In this document: positions 11,528-23,057 of the stretch, one piece after another
How the letters are laid out: the number at the start of each line of letters is the position of its first letter
How positions within the stretch are numbered: the stretch's first letter is position 1
Source: Trypanosoma brucei gambiense DAL972
Lineage: Eukaryota > Euglenozoa > Kinetoplastea > Trypanosomatida > Trypanosomatidae
DNA length: 64,000 bases
Assembly: GCF_000210295.1 (NCBI RefSeq)
Contig: NC_026740.1
Location: forward strand, 1,743,691 to 1,807,690
Direction: 5' to 3'
Notes under the pieces: model-generated
What the model was told of the DNA's origin: nothing
The model's database searches: none
What the model saw: the letters and a program-made list of their open reading frames with translations, nothing else
Translations under genes and position numbers: made by a program

Positions 11528-13177
11528 CTACATGAGTTCTTGGATATATATATTCCCAAAAGTATCACCGAACGCCACCGTGCTGCACCTACCACGTGTT
11601 AAGGCATACACAGGCGCCTTGCAGAACGTACTAGCGTATTCCTCACCGGTTCGTACATCAATCAAGTACACGAATCGGTTCGCACAAGCAGCCACAACGT
11701 AGTGAGTGAAGGCTCCTGGGGCAGAACAACATAACGTCCACCCCAGTCTCCGTACCTTTGGAATACCACCACATTTCCTCACAAACTCAGCTACCGACAG
11801 CCGCATTGTGCAAACACCATCTTTGGGGTTCCACATACACAAGAAGGCCTCATCATTGCTAAATATGTGTTCACCATCTGTGGAATAACTGCAGGACAAC
11901 ACAACGCCCACATGCCCAGAGAGCACCGTGCGAGTGCCTCCCCTTTCCGCACCCCACACGCGTAGGGTTTTATCAGAAGATCCACTACAAATGTTCCCGC
12001 CGTCAGGACTGTAACAAACGGATGCAATAATACCGCAATGTCGACTATACGTGACAACCTGAGCACCCCGCATCACATCCCACACACGACACACACGGTC
12101 CTGACAACCCGCCACAATGCGTTTACTGTCTGGGCTAAAGCAACAGCATATGACCACCTTTTCATGCTTAAATACCGTCAGTACCTTTGTGATGGCGGCG
12201 TCCCAAAGCGTAAGCGTTTTGTCTTTGCTGCCCGTTGCCAAGTATTTGCCGTCACCGGAGAAGGCCATACACATGACCACATCACGGTGACCCGAAAAGG
12301 AACCCCTCTCCTCGTCAGCCATAAGATTCCGCAGCGTCGCATATGTCTCCTCATTTGAACAACTCACTAAGGCCTTCTCATTAGGTGAAAGGGAAAGACA
12401 CCTCACACGCGCCGAATGACCAATTAATGTCCGGATGCGGAAGTCTCTTATGTTACGCGGTACACCGAGTTCTGCAAGTTTTAGTTTCGAAAATTCCTGC
12501 TGAGCAATCATCCGAGCCCGCAACACGGCAAAGGCATTGGGCCGAGTGGAACAAGTAAAGGAAACCCGAGCACCCTTGAGGGCCTCATCCTCCTCAGAGC
12601 TCCTACTCAGGATGGAGAGGCGTTGTTTGCCAACCTTCACCATACCCTCATTTGCTCCCGTTTCCATTTCATCGACCCACACCTTGAAGTCCGCAAAGCA
12701 AAAGACGTTGTTTTTCCCTTTCCTGGGTCCCATGGATAGTCGACGGCTTCCTGACCGACTTCGCCGCATCTCTTGCGGCTGCCGGTTCACTTCAGCCTTC
12801 CACTGCCTAGAGTTAACTTCATCCTTTGCCACAACGACATCATCGTAGACAAAGAGATTCTCATCGATGAGATCGGGTAGCTGCCGGCGCTGATGCTCCA
12901 GATCTTCTAGGGCAAATGAGGTTCTAGCTAACATCGAATGCACATCAAGCAGCGAGCGGCCAGACGATCCTGCAGAACTGATGTCCGATAGCATATCCTC
13001 TTCATCAATTCTAGCGCCGCTACTACTCCTTCTTATACCGCTCGATTTCCGACGCAATCGCCTCGCATTCAGAAAATTTTCGGATGACTGGTGTTGACTC
13101 ACTGTGCTCGGCTGCCGCTGAACCCTCATAGCAAAACCAGGGTTCACCACATCAGGGACACTCGAACCGCAACCCAT
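11528..13177 (-). CDS. WD40-repeat protein with N-terminal acylation motif
   Basis: 549 residues if translation starts at the ATG at 13177. This gives an N-terminus MGCGSS: Gly2 with Ser6 is a myristoylation motif and Cys3 a likely palmitoylation site, predicting a membrane-anchored protein. The longer open frame starts at a GTG at 13246 that overlaps the probable splice acceptor AG at 13246-13247, so it cannot be in the mRNA. Residues 1-245 are Ser/Arg-rich and look disordered; residues about 245-549 form WD40 repeats (IGHSARVRCLSLSP, SGHRDVVMCMAFSGDGKYLATGSKDKTLTLWD, SGHVGVVLSCSYSTDG and others; roughly seven blades). Dual-acylated proteins of trypanosomes often go to the flagellar or plasma membrane. 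Partner and function are unknown. Confidence 0.8.
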   Translation of the reverse strand: MGCGSSVPDVVNPGFAMRVQRQPSTVSQHQSSENFLNARRLRRKSSGIRRSSSGARIDEEDMLSDISSAGSSGRSLLDVHSMLARTSFALEDLEHQRRQLPDLIDENLFVYDDVVVAKDEVNSRQWKAEVNRQPQEMRRSRSGSRRLSMGPRKGKNNVFCFADFKVWVDEMETGANEGMVKVGKQRLSILSRSSEEDEALKGARVSFTCSTRPNAFAVLRARMIAQQEFSKLKLAELGVPRNIRDFRIRTLIGHSARVRCLSLSPNEKALVSCSNEETYATLRNLMADEERGSFSGHRDVVMCMAFSGDGKYLATGSKDKTLTLWDAAITKVLTVFKHEKVVICCCFSPDSKRIVAGCQDRVCRVWDVMRGAQVVTYSRHCGIIASVCYSPDGGNICSGSSDKTLRVWGAERGGTRTVLSGHVGVVLSCSYSTDGEHIFSNDEAFLCMWNPKDGVCTMRLSVAEFVRKCGGIPKVRRLGWTLCCSAPGAFTHYVVAACANRFVYLIDVRTGEEYASTFCKAPVYALTRGRCSTVAFGDTFGNIYIQELM

Positions 13178-13245
13178 ACGTTTCGAAAGAACCGCCGGAA
13201 ACGGATCAAGGCTCTCTCTGGAGGAAGGTTTCAAACACAATGCCA

Positions 13246-13290
13246 CTCAACGTAAAATAAAGAAAAAAAACAAAATAAGAAAAAAACGTG
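13246..13290 (-). promoter_or_regulatory. Probable trans-splice acceptor of the WD40 gene
   Basis: On the minus strand a T-rich tract (13253-13290) is followed by the first AG at 13247-13246. The spliced leader would join at 13245, giving a 5' UTR of about 68 nt before the ATG at 13177. This supports the MGCGSS start. Confidence 0.55.
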
Positions 13291-14384
13291 GAAACAGGGG
13301 GGAAAAAAGAAAACAAAGGTACCTTCTGTAATAGACTTTTGAATTGACTTTATTACCTTGCGCCTCCACAGCCTTGTGTAGCTTTCCGCCTCTTTGCTGG
13401 TGTATAAACGTTTATATATATAAATATATATATATGATAACCAGTGAGGTCGGTGCTGTCACAGTCGGTGAATTCGCACCTTCAAATAATGGCGATAATA
13501 ATTACCCTTAATACAAATACTAACTTAACTACCTTCTTCCGGTCGCTCTTCTTTTGTTTTGTCTTGCTTATGTTTTGTTTCGTTGTTGTTGATGATGTTT
13601 GTTTTTTTTTTTGTTGTTGTTGTTATCTATCTGTCCCTTCAACGTTACACTGCTCAAGTTAAATATGGTTGGCCGCGCCAACTTTTCCTTTCGCTGCTTG
13701 TACACTTCTGCTGAGAGAACTTTCTGCCTCACCGCCACCACGTTAGTAGCAGATGCGGTGATAAATAAAAACAAAATAACTACACTATTTATTTATATTT
13801 ATATATATATATATATATATTGATTTGTAATAACGAGTAATTCAACTGAAACAAATATTAAGGGCTAGTCCCCGCGCAAACTCGTGATATGTAAGGACTT
13901 CCCTCGCGTACACTAAATAAGGACCCTCAGCCTTCACACATAAAGAGAAAGATATTAATATTAAAAGTAAAAGACAAAGAGAAACACCAATGGTGAGGGA
14001 GAAAAGAAGATAAACGTAAAGAGTGGAAATAATAATAGTGGAAGCAACAATAACAGCAATTTTTTTTTCTTGAAATAAACAGAAACAATGACAGAAACAC
14101 CACGCTGCAACGAGGCGGGAGCTTTGTGTTGTCGCTGATATATAATCATACCTCGTTGGATCTGAAGATACGAAAATAAAAAAGAGGGGAAAAGAGGGGA
14201 AGGAACAAAGAGAGGCAAAAAAAGAAAAAAAAACACGACGTGAGAACGAGCCGAAGAGATGAAACATAAAACAACAAAAAAAAGAGCAAACTGTCAAACA
14301 TCTGAACAAAAAAAGGAAATCACCTTGCCTCACCTGCAGGCGCGTAGCAAATTCGTGACCTGTTTCATATACATTCACATACGC

Positions 14385-14431
<47 letters not shown>

Positions 14432-15530
14432 TGCAAATGAACGTTTGCTCGTGTATTACTTCCTCTTCAGCGGTTCCACCATCGTAGTTGTGTATTTAAT
14501 GATATATTTCTCTATAGCTTGCCGACGATGTTGAAAAGGATCGTGACATCAAATACAAAAGAAAGGAAGAATGAATGAATGAAGGTGAAACAAAAACAAA
14601 AAAAAGGATGGAAATGGAAATGGAAATGAAAGAACAAAAAGGAGTTGAAAGCGAATACAGTGTATCATTTCCCTCCAGATGGAAGCAATAGAAAGAGAGG
14701 AAGATAAAGAGAGAGAGAGAGAGCAACAAAGAGAGGAAATTCAGTACATATGGAAAAAAAACAAGAAAACACATCACATCACAAAAACGTAATAGTGACG
14801 AGTACGTGGAAAGAGAGAGGGGGGGACAAAAAAAATAACAAAAAAGGGAGGGAAGTGATCTAGTGCTTTTTATGGGTCTTATAACGCAAAATAACAATGC
14901 GTAGATGTGGGTTTCATTAATATTTTTTTTCTATTTCTCTCTCTCCTCTCTTTTCAACACCTTCATTTCCTTTCATCTCTTCTCTTCTCTTCCCTTCGCC
15001 CCTTCTCCCCGGCCTCATTTTCGAATCTAGTCCCGCCTGAAGCCTCATATACCCAAACATGTGGCGGAAATAAATAAATAAAAATAAAGAAAGAAAGAAA
15101 GGGCCTCATATGGCTTGCATATCGACTCCTACGGTGCAGCAGTGAAGTAAAATGCTTCACTCCCTCATCCTGTTTTTCTCTTCTGTTTTTATTTATTTAT
15201 TTATTTATTTTTTTTTTGAGAGAAAGGGGAGGAATAACAAAGAAAAAGGGTGTCACATAATACTAGGGCCCACCTGTAAACACCAAAATAAACAAACAAA
15301 AACACAACTTCTGTTCTCCTTCCTTGTAGAGAAAGAGACGTAAAACGTAGATAGAACGGTAACAAGAAGAAACGAGAGAATAATGTCCCTTCGAGTATTC
15401 ATATATATTCATATATATATATATATATACACTCGTCCTTTTTTTTCTTTTGCCTACACAGTTCATCTGTCGAAACGCTATCACACGTTTTTCTCTTTTC
15501 TTTTTTTTTTATTTTTCATTTCTTTTCCTT
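13291..15530. other. Intergenic region, PLK to WD40 gene
   Basis: No credible gene. It should hold the PLK 3' UTR and, at its left end, the WD40 splice signals. Repeats include (TA)n at about 13800-13820, a 40-bp (AT)n at 14387-14426, and GA-rich runs near 14700. Hydrophobic open frames on the minus strand come from poly-A and GA-rich runs read as Phe/Leu/Ser. Confidence 0.55.
14387..14426. repeat. (AT)20 microsatellite
   Basis: Uninterrupted alternating AT for 40 bp, the longest TA tract in the window. Likely polymorphic in length between strains. Confidence 0.95.
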
Positions 15531-17821
15531 CTAAATATCACGGTTTTGTATGAGCTCGCTGAGGATGTCTTTGGTGTAACGAAGCCGTGCAGCAATTTCT
15601 CTAGAGCGTGTCGCAACAGACGATAGCGACATTGTCACGCGGTTGCCAGTTGGTTCTGTATATGTAACAACACGCGACTCCGAACTTAGAATAACCTCCG
15701 CCTTATCATGAAAACAAACCTGAATAGTTTTGTTGGATAGACGGAATATAATTGCTTGTGGTGTGATCAACCAGCGCTTGACATATACAATATCTTCAAT
15801 CATGTGCGGTCCACTAAGTGACGGAGTAACTTCGGACACATATGGTGAGCACCGTACAACCTCCACGTTGGTATGAGAATTACGCGTTCGTGAGAGGTAT
15901 GATTTAAAGTATTTGATCAATGTCACCTTCTTGGTCAGGCTTTCAGGGAACATATCCATGTGAAACGCATGTTGTTGATCTCGCGCCTGCAGGACGTTGG
16001 CATTACCACGCGCAACAACTTCCTTCACTCGCATATAATACTCTACACGGTTTGTAATGGGCTCCCACACCATTTTAGTGGAGTCGTTGAAGTGCACACC
16101 GGTATGGCCGGTGCTCAACCGGTAACACAACCCGTATTTTTCGGAGAAATCCGCGAAACTCGTCACCCAAACAGTGGGAAGTGGCAACGATGGCGCCGGC
16201 TCGTCTTCGCATCTGGGCGTTAATGCAGGAACTGTAGATGTTGTGGGTGAGTTCGCCACTGGCAAGGGAGCCACTTGCGGTGACCGTTTGGTTTGTGTGC
16301 GGGTGGCAACCTCACGTGGGGATATGTCGCCTATTTCCCGTAACGTCTGATGGAGTTGATCATGCACGGCGGTGAGTTCATTCTTCTCCTCTTCCTCTAT
16401 AGCTGGGTGAGGTCTCAGCTGCACACGCGGAGTTGTTGCAGTGGTTTCCGCGGATTCATCAGCACCGCCCGGTGCGGCAACTTGCGTGAGGGGCCGAATC
16501 GCATCTGCACGAGGTGACGGGATGCTCACCGCAGCACTGTTAATGGGGTTTATGGCGTTGTTGTTGATGTTATTGTTATTGTTGCAGTCCCCGCCCAAAG
16601 CCCCATGAAACCTTGCGGAAGCTACCGCCGGGCAGCTGGGTTTTAGGTGGTATCGGTCCGTTTTGGGTAGATTTGTGCTGATAGGTTGAAGCACTTCGCG
16701 GGACACACGCGGACTCGAAATGCAGCGAACAGCTTCAACTGATTTGGGCTGCGACTGCGGTTGACGGCGTTGCGGTGTTTGTTTCTGCAACGCCGCCTGA
16801 ATGTCCCCTGATTTTTGGCGGCGAAGTGGAAGTGGTCCCTGCGCATGTCCTCGGGGGTCATCTGAATGCTGACGGCGGCGTGAACTGTAGAAGAGTGTGG
16901 TAGGTGCTGTCGTCGGTGGCGGCGGGAGGCGGAAAAATGGATGTGAACGAATTTCCAGCAACGTCGGCCGTTGGTCGGGGCGGCTCTGCAGAATACTGTG
17001 AATAAGTTCCTTCCCACTCTCTGGCACATCTACATGTGAAGGAAATTCATACCGGCATTGCCTAATACGACGGTAAGTGGCCTTCACATCTGATGTCTGA
17101 AACGGCGGCTCTCCAACCAACAGCGTGTAGAGGATCACACCGAGCGACCACACATCCACTTCGTAACTATGTCCCTCGCGCGAACCTTCAATGATCTCCG
17201 GTGCGATATAATTGGGCGTGCCACAAATAGTGCGTTTCCGCTCCCCGTCGTACTGCAACTCAGCAGCCAAACCGAAGTCCCCAATCTTCACGTTCATATT
17301 TGCATCCATCATTATGTTACCAAGTTTCAGGTCACGATGAATAACACATTGCTCATGCATATATTGAATGGCGGAAAGCGACTGCAATGCAATTATTGTG
17401 TCTCTGGCACACTGAAACGTTGCCGGCGCTTCAATATTTCCATCAGCGTCTGATTGCTGCACTTCTCCAACAGAATATAAACATTCCAGTCGTCATGGAA
17501 GGTCCGTATGAAGTTAACAATGTGTTTGTGCTTCATGCGGCGGTGAATGGATATCTCAGAGTGGAGTTTCTGTAGTGTCTTAGTTTTCTGCAGTAGTGAG
17601 CGGTCCACAACCTTCAACGCATACGTATCGCCACCCTGCTCCACTTCATAACACTTTGCAAAGCCACCACGCCCGAGCATCCTTCCGCAACGGAAATATC
17701 CCACGAGACGGCCACTTTTATCAAACTCCTTAAGAGTTGAACCCTCACGAAAGTCCGGCCTGTCATTTGGAGGGCGCCGCGAACTCGACGGCGTTTCACA
17801 CGTCTCAGCGGTTGCGTGCAT
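15531..17821 (-). CDS. PLK: Polo-like kinase, interrupted by a one-base frameshift
   Basis: Cell-cycle Ser/Thr kinase; trypanosome PLK acts at the basal body, bilobe and flagellum attachment zone tip. From the ATG at 17821: glycine loop GRGGFAK (50-56), catalytic Lys70, then HRDLKLGN, DFGL, an activation loop with CGTPNYIAPE, kinase domain ending near 297, a long Gln/Pro/Ser-rich linker, and two C-terminal polo boxes (about 550-635 and 655-750; first one begins WVTSFADFSEKYG). The reading frame breaks at a TAA at 17393-17395, just after VPETQ. Reading continues in another frame with IALQSLSAIQYMHE, so one base appears missing within 17391-17396. Allowing for it, the protein would be about 763 residues. 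All motifs flanking the break are intact, so a sequencing error or strain polymorphism is likelier than long-standing decay. The open frame upstream of 17821 lacks another ATG and crosses poly-A and poly-G runs. Confidence 0.92.
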
Positions 17822-20800
17822 TCTTTTTTTTTTTTTTACCCCCCCCCCCTCCGTTATGATCAAACCAACGCAATACAACACACGCTGACGGCAGTGCTTC
17901 AAATGTGCACAAAAGGGTAATATATGAGCGTATATAATTAGATTTATATATTTATATACACGTATTTATATAATGAAAATATATTTTTTTTTGTTTGTTT
18001 CTGCCCAACGACGCAATGTGAGCAGCAGGTAGTAAAACAACAGAAAACAAAATAAAGAACTAAAGGGAGCGGTGTGGTGGTTGAATCTAGTGCTATTAGT
18101 GGAGGGTAAGAAAGTTTGTTGTTGTTGTTGCTGTTTTTTCTTCTTTTATTTTTTTTTTCTTTTCTGAAGGGCAGAAAACAACAAAAACAAAAGAAATTTA
18201 AAGCAAACGACCAAACTGATGTATTGGCGTTTGCGTGATTACCTAATCAACTAATATTTTGCTTCTACGTGACTGACAAATTCAATCCTCAGTAGCGGTG
18301 TCAGCTGTGGGTCGCCCCTTCGTTTCCTTTTTCTTTTTTTTCTTCTCTTTTCTGATTTATTTGATTTTCTATATCTGTATTTTAAAAAATGTTTCCTCCT
18401 CTATTTTTTTTTCTTTTAATTCTGTTGATTCTTTTTTTTTTTAATTTCGTATTCCTTTTAATCCACGTCTTACCGTCCGCTCAGATGTGGAACTGCTTTC
18501 TAATTTGTGAAATATATATATATACGTTACGTTTATAAATGTGTAAATGTATGTTTACTCTTTCTAATCTGTTCTATAAATATATTATAAAAAAAACGCA
18601 ATGTTCCTGTCGGTGCTTCAATTTATTATAAACTTTTTATTTTTATTTTGTATTTTTGTGAGTCAATTTTATAAACCCAACCTCAAGACAAACAAAATAA
18701 AAAACAAACAATAGAAGCAATAAAAAGTGTTTTATTGCTTCTCTTAGTTGAAAAATAAAAACTATTCTGATTTTCTTATTTTTTTTGTATCTTTTCTGCT
18801 TTTTTTTTATTTTCCTTTTCCTCAGTTATTTTTTTTTTACTGCTTTTGTTCGTCAGGAAGTTAAAAGGGAAAAAAAGTAAATTTAATAAAAAAGGAAAAA
18901 ATATATGAAAACAAATGAAGATGGTTTAGTGGATCTAGTGCAATGTAACAAAAAAAACAAAAAAAGAAAGAAACTAAATGGTTCTATAGCTACTTTATAT
19001 CTTTTACTTATTTTTTTTATTTCTTTTTGTTATTTTTTTTTACTATTTTTGGAACTTCAAATCCGAAGTGTTGTTGTGATGTCAATAATAAATAAATAAA
19101 TAATAATAATAATAAAGAAGAAGAAAAAGAAGAAAAGAAGGATTTGTCATACAATGATAATAACAAAATAAGGTAAAGAGCAGACATTAATAAATACAAG
19201 AGAGAAAGAAAGATAGAGATAGATAGAGAGAGGAAGGCAGAAAAAACATGAGGCGGCTCGATGAAATAGAGGGGAGTGAGAAAATAAACAAATAAATAAA
19301 TATATATTTTTTTATTTTTTTATAAAGGGGGGAGAGACTTTAAAAAAAAAAAAAAAAATGGTTCGGAAGGAATATGCATGACAGTAAATGGCAACAATAA
19401 TAATAATAATTATTATTATTATTATTATTTCAAAACACCACAGGCGATCTGCCTGCCTGTATATTCCCATTCAAATAAACGCCTACACATATCTCATGTC
19501 ATTACCAATAAAATATATACAAAAGGAAAATGACACGGCAACGGCAGTTAATAATAATAATAACAATAATAACAAATGAAGAAGAGGGGAGGGGCATTTT
19601 TTTTTTTTCAAAAAAAAAGGTTTTATCTCTTTTTTTTTCTTTTTTCCTTCTTTTCAAAAAAAAAAAAACAAACCGCTGCCAGTCAACGCGTAACAGTACC
19701 GGGCTCTGCCGTGAGATGAAGAAGAGGAAAAAAAAAAAGAAAAAAAAAAGTGGTATCATCAAAATGTCACGTACAGAAACTTTTAACAACATGAAGTTCA
19801 GTTGATGACCTCCAGCGCCCTTTTGTATGTTTTGTTTCAACCTTTTCCCTTTTCCACTTTCTATTCATCCTTCCGTTTTCTTTTTTTATATATATATTTT
19901 ATTTTATTTTATATATTTCAGTAGTCTTTATTTATTTTTTCCCCAGATCCCACTCCCCACGGGAATAATCATTGCCCATAAATAAATAAATGTGAATAAA
20001 AAAAAGGAAAAAGAAATCTTCTGGGAGACTTACATGACTATGATAAATCCGCCCAACGAAATAAACTCTCATTCTTTTCTCTTTTTTTTTTCTGTGCTTT
20101 CGCAGCATATCATACGAGAAATAAAATGTTTTTTTTTTTTAAAAAGAAAGAAAGAAAGAAACATGCACTCGAAAGGACTAAACAAATGCCTCAGGTAATA
20201 GTCGAAAGGGGGGAAAAAAAAAGTCAATGAGAGTTTATTTCGTTGTTTTCTTCTTTCTTTTGTTTTTGTTGTTGGTGTTATTGTTGCTGTTTTTTTTCTT
20301 CTTTTTTTTTTTCCTCCCCGCCTTTTCGATCTAACGAATCATCACACGCAATATAATTATAATGTAATGTAATAATAATAATAATAACAATAATAATATA
20401 ACACGATTCGGATTCGGGTATACACCCTGAGTGAAGCAAACCGAAAGCAACAGCAAAAGCGTGAAAATATGAAAGGAAAATACTTTTCCACAGCAAAACT
20501 AAAAACAAAAACAAAAACAAAAAGAGGGAGCACTGGAAAGGTGGCCTTCTTCACTGTAAAACTAAAAAAAAAAAACAACACAACAAAAACAAAAACAAAA
20601 ACAAAAACAAAAACAAAACACGACTGTACGAAAAGTACGCTACTGAATCATAAAGACAACTCGAAGGGATGAAACGTAACATATCAAAGCACAAAACGCT
20701 AATGAAAGACAGAAGGGGGGAAACAAAACAAAACAAAACAAAGAGCCCACAACGGCACAGTACGCTCGCACACACTGCAGAGGAGGAGGAAAAAAGAAAA

Positions 20801-21134
20801 AGAAAAAAAGAGCCATGTAACTGCCTTCAACATTGCCGACGCATTTTCTTTTTCGGATATGTGTTATTTGGTCAATACCCCGCAACAAAGGATTAATGGG
20901 GAAAGAACAATACAAAGAGAAGAAGGAAAGAGTAAAAAAAAAAATGAGCACGAAAAGAAATAAAAAAAGAAGCAATCGCACGGTTAGCTGAGAGAATTCG
21001 CCAAGTTAATTAACAAATGTCTTCGACCCTCTAACACGCCGCGGTCGTATTTACTTCCCTCATCCCTTTTCCCTTCCTCTTTTCAGACTCCACATAATTT
21101 GTCGCTACGGTTCATGAAGTAGTGCATATTTCCT
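17822..21134. other. Long AT-rich intergenic region, BTB-RCC1 gene to PLK
   Basis: 3.3 kb with no credible gene, very low complexity: long T runs (18300-18850), A runs, TAAATAAA clusters, an (AAT)n/(ATT)n palindrome at 19396-19423, and a tandem AACAAA array at about 20580-20620. It probably holds the 3' UTR of the BTB-RCC1 mRNA and the PLK 5' splice signals. Hydrophobic or Lys-rich open frames here are homopolymer artefacts. Confidence 0.55.
19396..19423. repeat. Perfect (AAT)n-(ATT)n palindrome
   Basis: Two 14-bp arms centred at 19409/19410 are exact reverse complements; the ATT side continues to about 19429. Same design as the element at 9867-9896. Confidence 0.8.
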
Positions 21135-23057
21135 TTAAGTTGTTGGGAAATCATCACCACGATCCTCCGCGAAGACAAATTTGTGACGCAATCCACTCTT
21201 AACATTTGTTACATTCATTTCCTCTAAACCTGGAACCAGCCGGAACTGACGATTCACCATCCCACCCTGGGTCTTACAACCACCAAGGTTATTGCTCGCA
21301 TTGTTGTTGTTGTTGTTGTTGTTGGAGCCAACATTATAATAATGTTGATTGCTACTGTTGCTATTGTTGTTATTATTATTATTATTATTCATATTGCCGC
21401 TGCTGGCACCACTCGAGACGGAACCCTCCGGACATGTAACCCCACCAAATGTAAAGACTTGACCGTGTGTTCCTTTTGGTTTGCCATCTGGACCTAATTG
21501 GCAACACGGGCGCCGACACCATGACTGAGGTCCCTCCATCACAACTACGGTGTGCTGCCGGCCACATGCGATGGCCCTCGCCACACCACCTGCAACAAAT
21601 TCAAGATTTACTACTCGATACGGTGAAGTTATTGTGTCGGTTGTTGGACGGGCACCGCACTGCCCAGAAGTGTTATCGCCCCAGCAGTACACGGCACCGC
21701 GGTCGGTTAAAGCTACGGTATGAAAGGAACCACAAGCAACATCAACAACGTGACGACCGGTGAGTGCACCCACAACTTTTTTTGGACGCATTACCGGTCC
21801 ATTGTCACCGTGACCGAGACGGCCTTGGTAACCAACACCCCATGTGAAGAGCTCACCCGCAGCATTAATAGCGCCACTGTGCCATTGACCGGCGTGGATG
21901 CGAACAAGTTTGTGCTCAGTTGGAACCCGCACTACCTGTGGCTCAAGCACAACTGTGCGCTCCTCCGCACTCAACGACTTACCAATAATAGATATATCCG
22001 TAACACTAGCACGCACTTCTGCTTCATTTCCAAGGCCAAGACAATCCAATAACCCCCAACTGTACAACGTGCCATCAGTACCCAGAGCAAGGGTGAAGAA
22101 ACTACCACAGCTCAACTGCTCAATATGTTTACCCTCTAATGTTGTGACTAGAGTTGGTTCCTCCACTTTGCGCAGTGAACAATGGAAGCTGCGTGGCCCC
22201 AATCCACTCTGGCCGTGGTTATTGTTTCCCCAAAAGTATACATGATGATCTGCTGTCAGGGCCACGGCGAAGGCATAACCGGCTGCCACATGCACCGCCG
22301 GTTCCCGCTCAAACATCGAAATGCGCTGCGGCACCGTCACTACAGTCGTTGTGTCCTCCGGATGCTGCTCCACCTCTGGTGTGTGACCGAGCCCTAATTG
22401 TCCCCAGTCCCCATTTCCAAAAGTATAAACATTACCGTCACTGGCGAGTACACAACTATAACTAGCACCCAGGGCAACATCCACTACATGAACACCAAAC
22501 GGCGTTATTTGCACAAATGTTGGGGTATTGCAGTCCTCAAACCGCTGCGTGCCGAGCTCCCCACAAGAACCCGAACCCCAACTAAATAACAACTGACGTC
22601 TCATGGGGCGTTCGGGTTCCATTCGCCGTATTAAACTCCTCAAATTTAGGTACTCCGCCACAGCCAGCACACCAGCCTCTGGGACACCGGGAGGTATAAC
22701 CAACACCTTATGTCGCAAGTAATTTAGTACAGGAGCAAAGTATGTTGGATCTAAATCAAGCAAAATTGCTGAGTTTCCATCCTTCTCTACATGAAAGGAG
22801 TCTCGAAGCTCAGACTGGACCATCACCGCCAGCAAACTGCCAGGTTCAGAGCACAGAGTTGAAACCGTAGTCGTGAAGGGCGTCCCTCCAACATTTAATG
22901 TCACAAAATCCCACCGCCGCGCAAGTATAGAATCCGTTTGTGTGCTACGAGTGAGTGAAACGCCATCACACGAATCGCCATCTCCGCAGCGTCCCACATG
23001 AAGCGGTGTGGTAAAATTGTTTGGATCCGCATGCATTTCACCCGTCCGTCGCATCAT
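21135..23057 (-). CDS. BTB/T1-domain plus RCC1-repeat protein
   Basis: 640 residues; tandem ATGs at 23057 and 23054. Residues about 51-150 are a KCTD/T1-type BTB domain (FVTLNVGGTPF, then an acidic DLDPTYFAPVLNYLRH segment), used for oligomerisation or as a cullin-3 adaptor. Residues about 158-500 hold RCC1 repeats forming a beta-propeller (FSWGSGSCGELG, YTFGNGDWGQLG, YFWGNNNHGQSG, FTWGVGYQGRLG, YCWGDNTSGQCG). Near residues 556-590 there are two poly-Asn tracts, coded by AAT/AAC runs, before a short conserved-looking C-terminus. BTB-RCC1 proteins can be ubiquitin-ligase adaptors or bind small GTPases; the substrate here is unknown. No signal peptide. Confidence 0.88.
   Translation of the reverse strand: MMRRTGEMHADPNNFTTPLHVGRCGDGDSCDGVSLTRSTQTDSILARRWDFVTLNVGGTPFTTTVSTLCSEPGSLLAVMVQSELRDSFHVEKDGNSAILLDLDPTYFAPVLNYLRHKVLVIPPGVPEAGVLAVAEYLNLRSLIRRMEPERPMRRQLLFSWGSGSCGELGTQRFEDCNTPTFVQITPFGVHVVDVALGASYSCVLASDGNVYTFGNGDWGQLGLGHTPEVEQHPEDTTTVVTVPQRISMFEREPAVHVAAGYAFAVALTADHHVYFWGNNNHGQSGLGPRSFHCSLRKVEEPTLVTTLEGKHIEQLSCGSFFTLALGTDGTLYSWGLLDCLGLGNEAEVRASVTDISIIGKSLSAEERTVVLEPQVVRVPTEHKLVRIHAGQWHSGAINAAGELFTWGVGYQGRLGHGDNGPVMRPKKVVGALTGRHVVDVACGSFHTVALTDRGAVYCWGDNTSGQCGARPTTDTITSPYRVVNLEFVAGGVARAIACGRQHTVVVMEGPQSWCRRPCCQLGPDGKPKGTHGQVFTFGGVTCPEGSVSSGASSGNMNNNNNNNNNSNSSNQHYYNVGSNNNNNNNNASNNLGGCKTQGGMVNRQFRLVPGLEEMNVTNVKSGLRHKFVFAEDRGDDFPTT

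Noticed and set aside
13178..13246. N-terminal extension of the WD40 protein
   Set aside because: It begins at GTG overlapping the predicted splice acceptor and has no ATG; the MGCGSS start fits better.
13842..14378. 178-residue hydrophobic open frame on the minus strand
   Set aside because: Composed of Phe/Leu/Ser from A and GA runs, with no ATG next to a splice site; the same applies to similar frames at 14496-14897, 20640-20981, 23169-23896 and 25033-25449.
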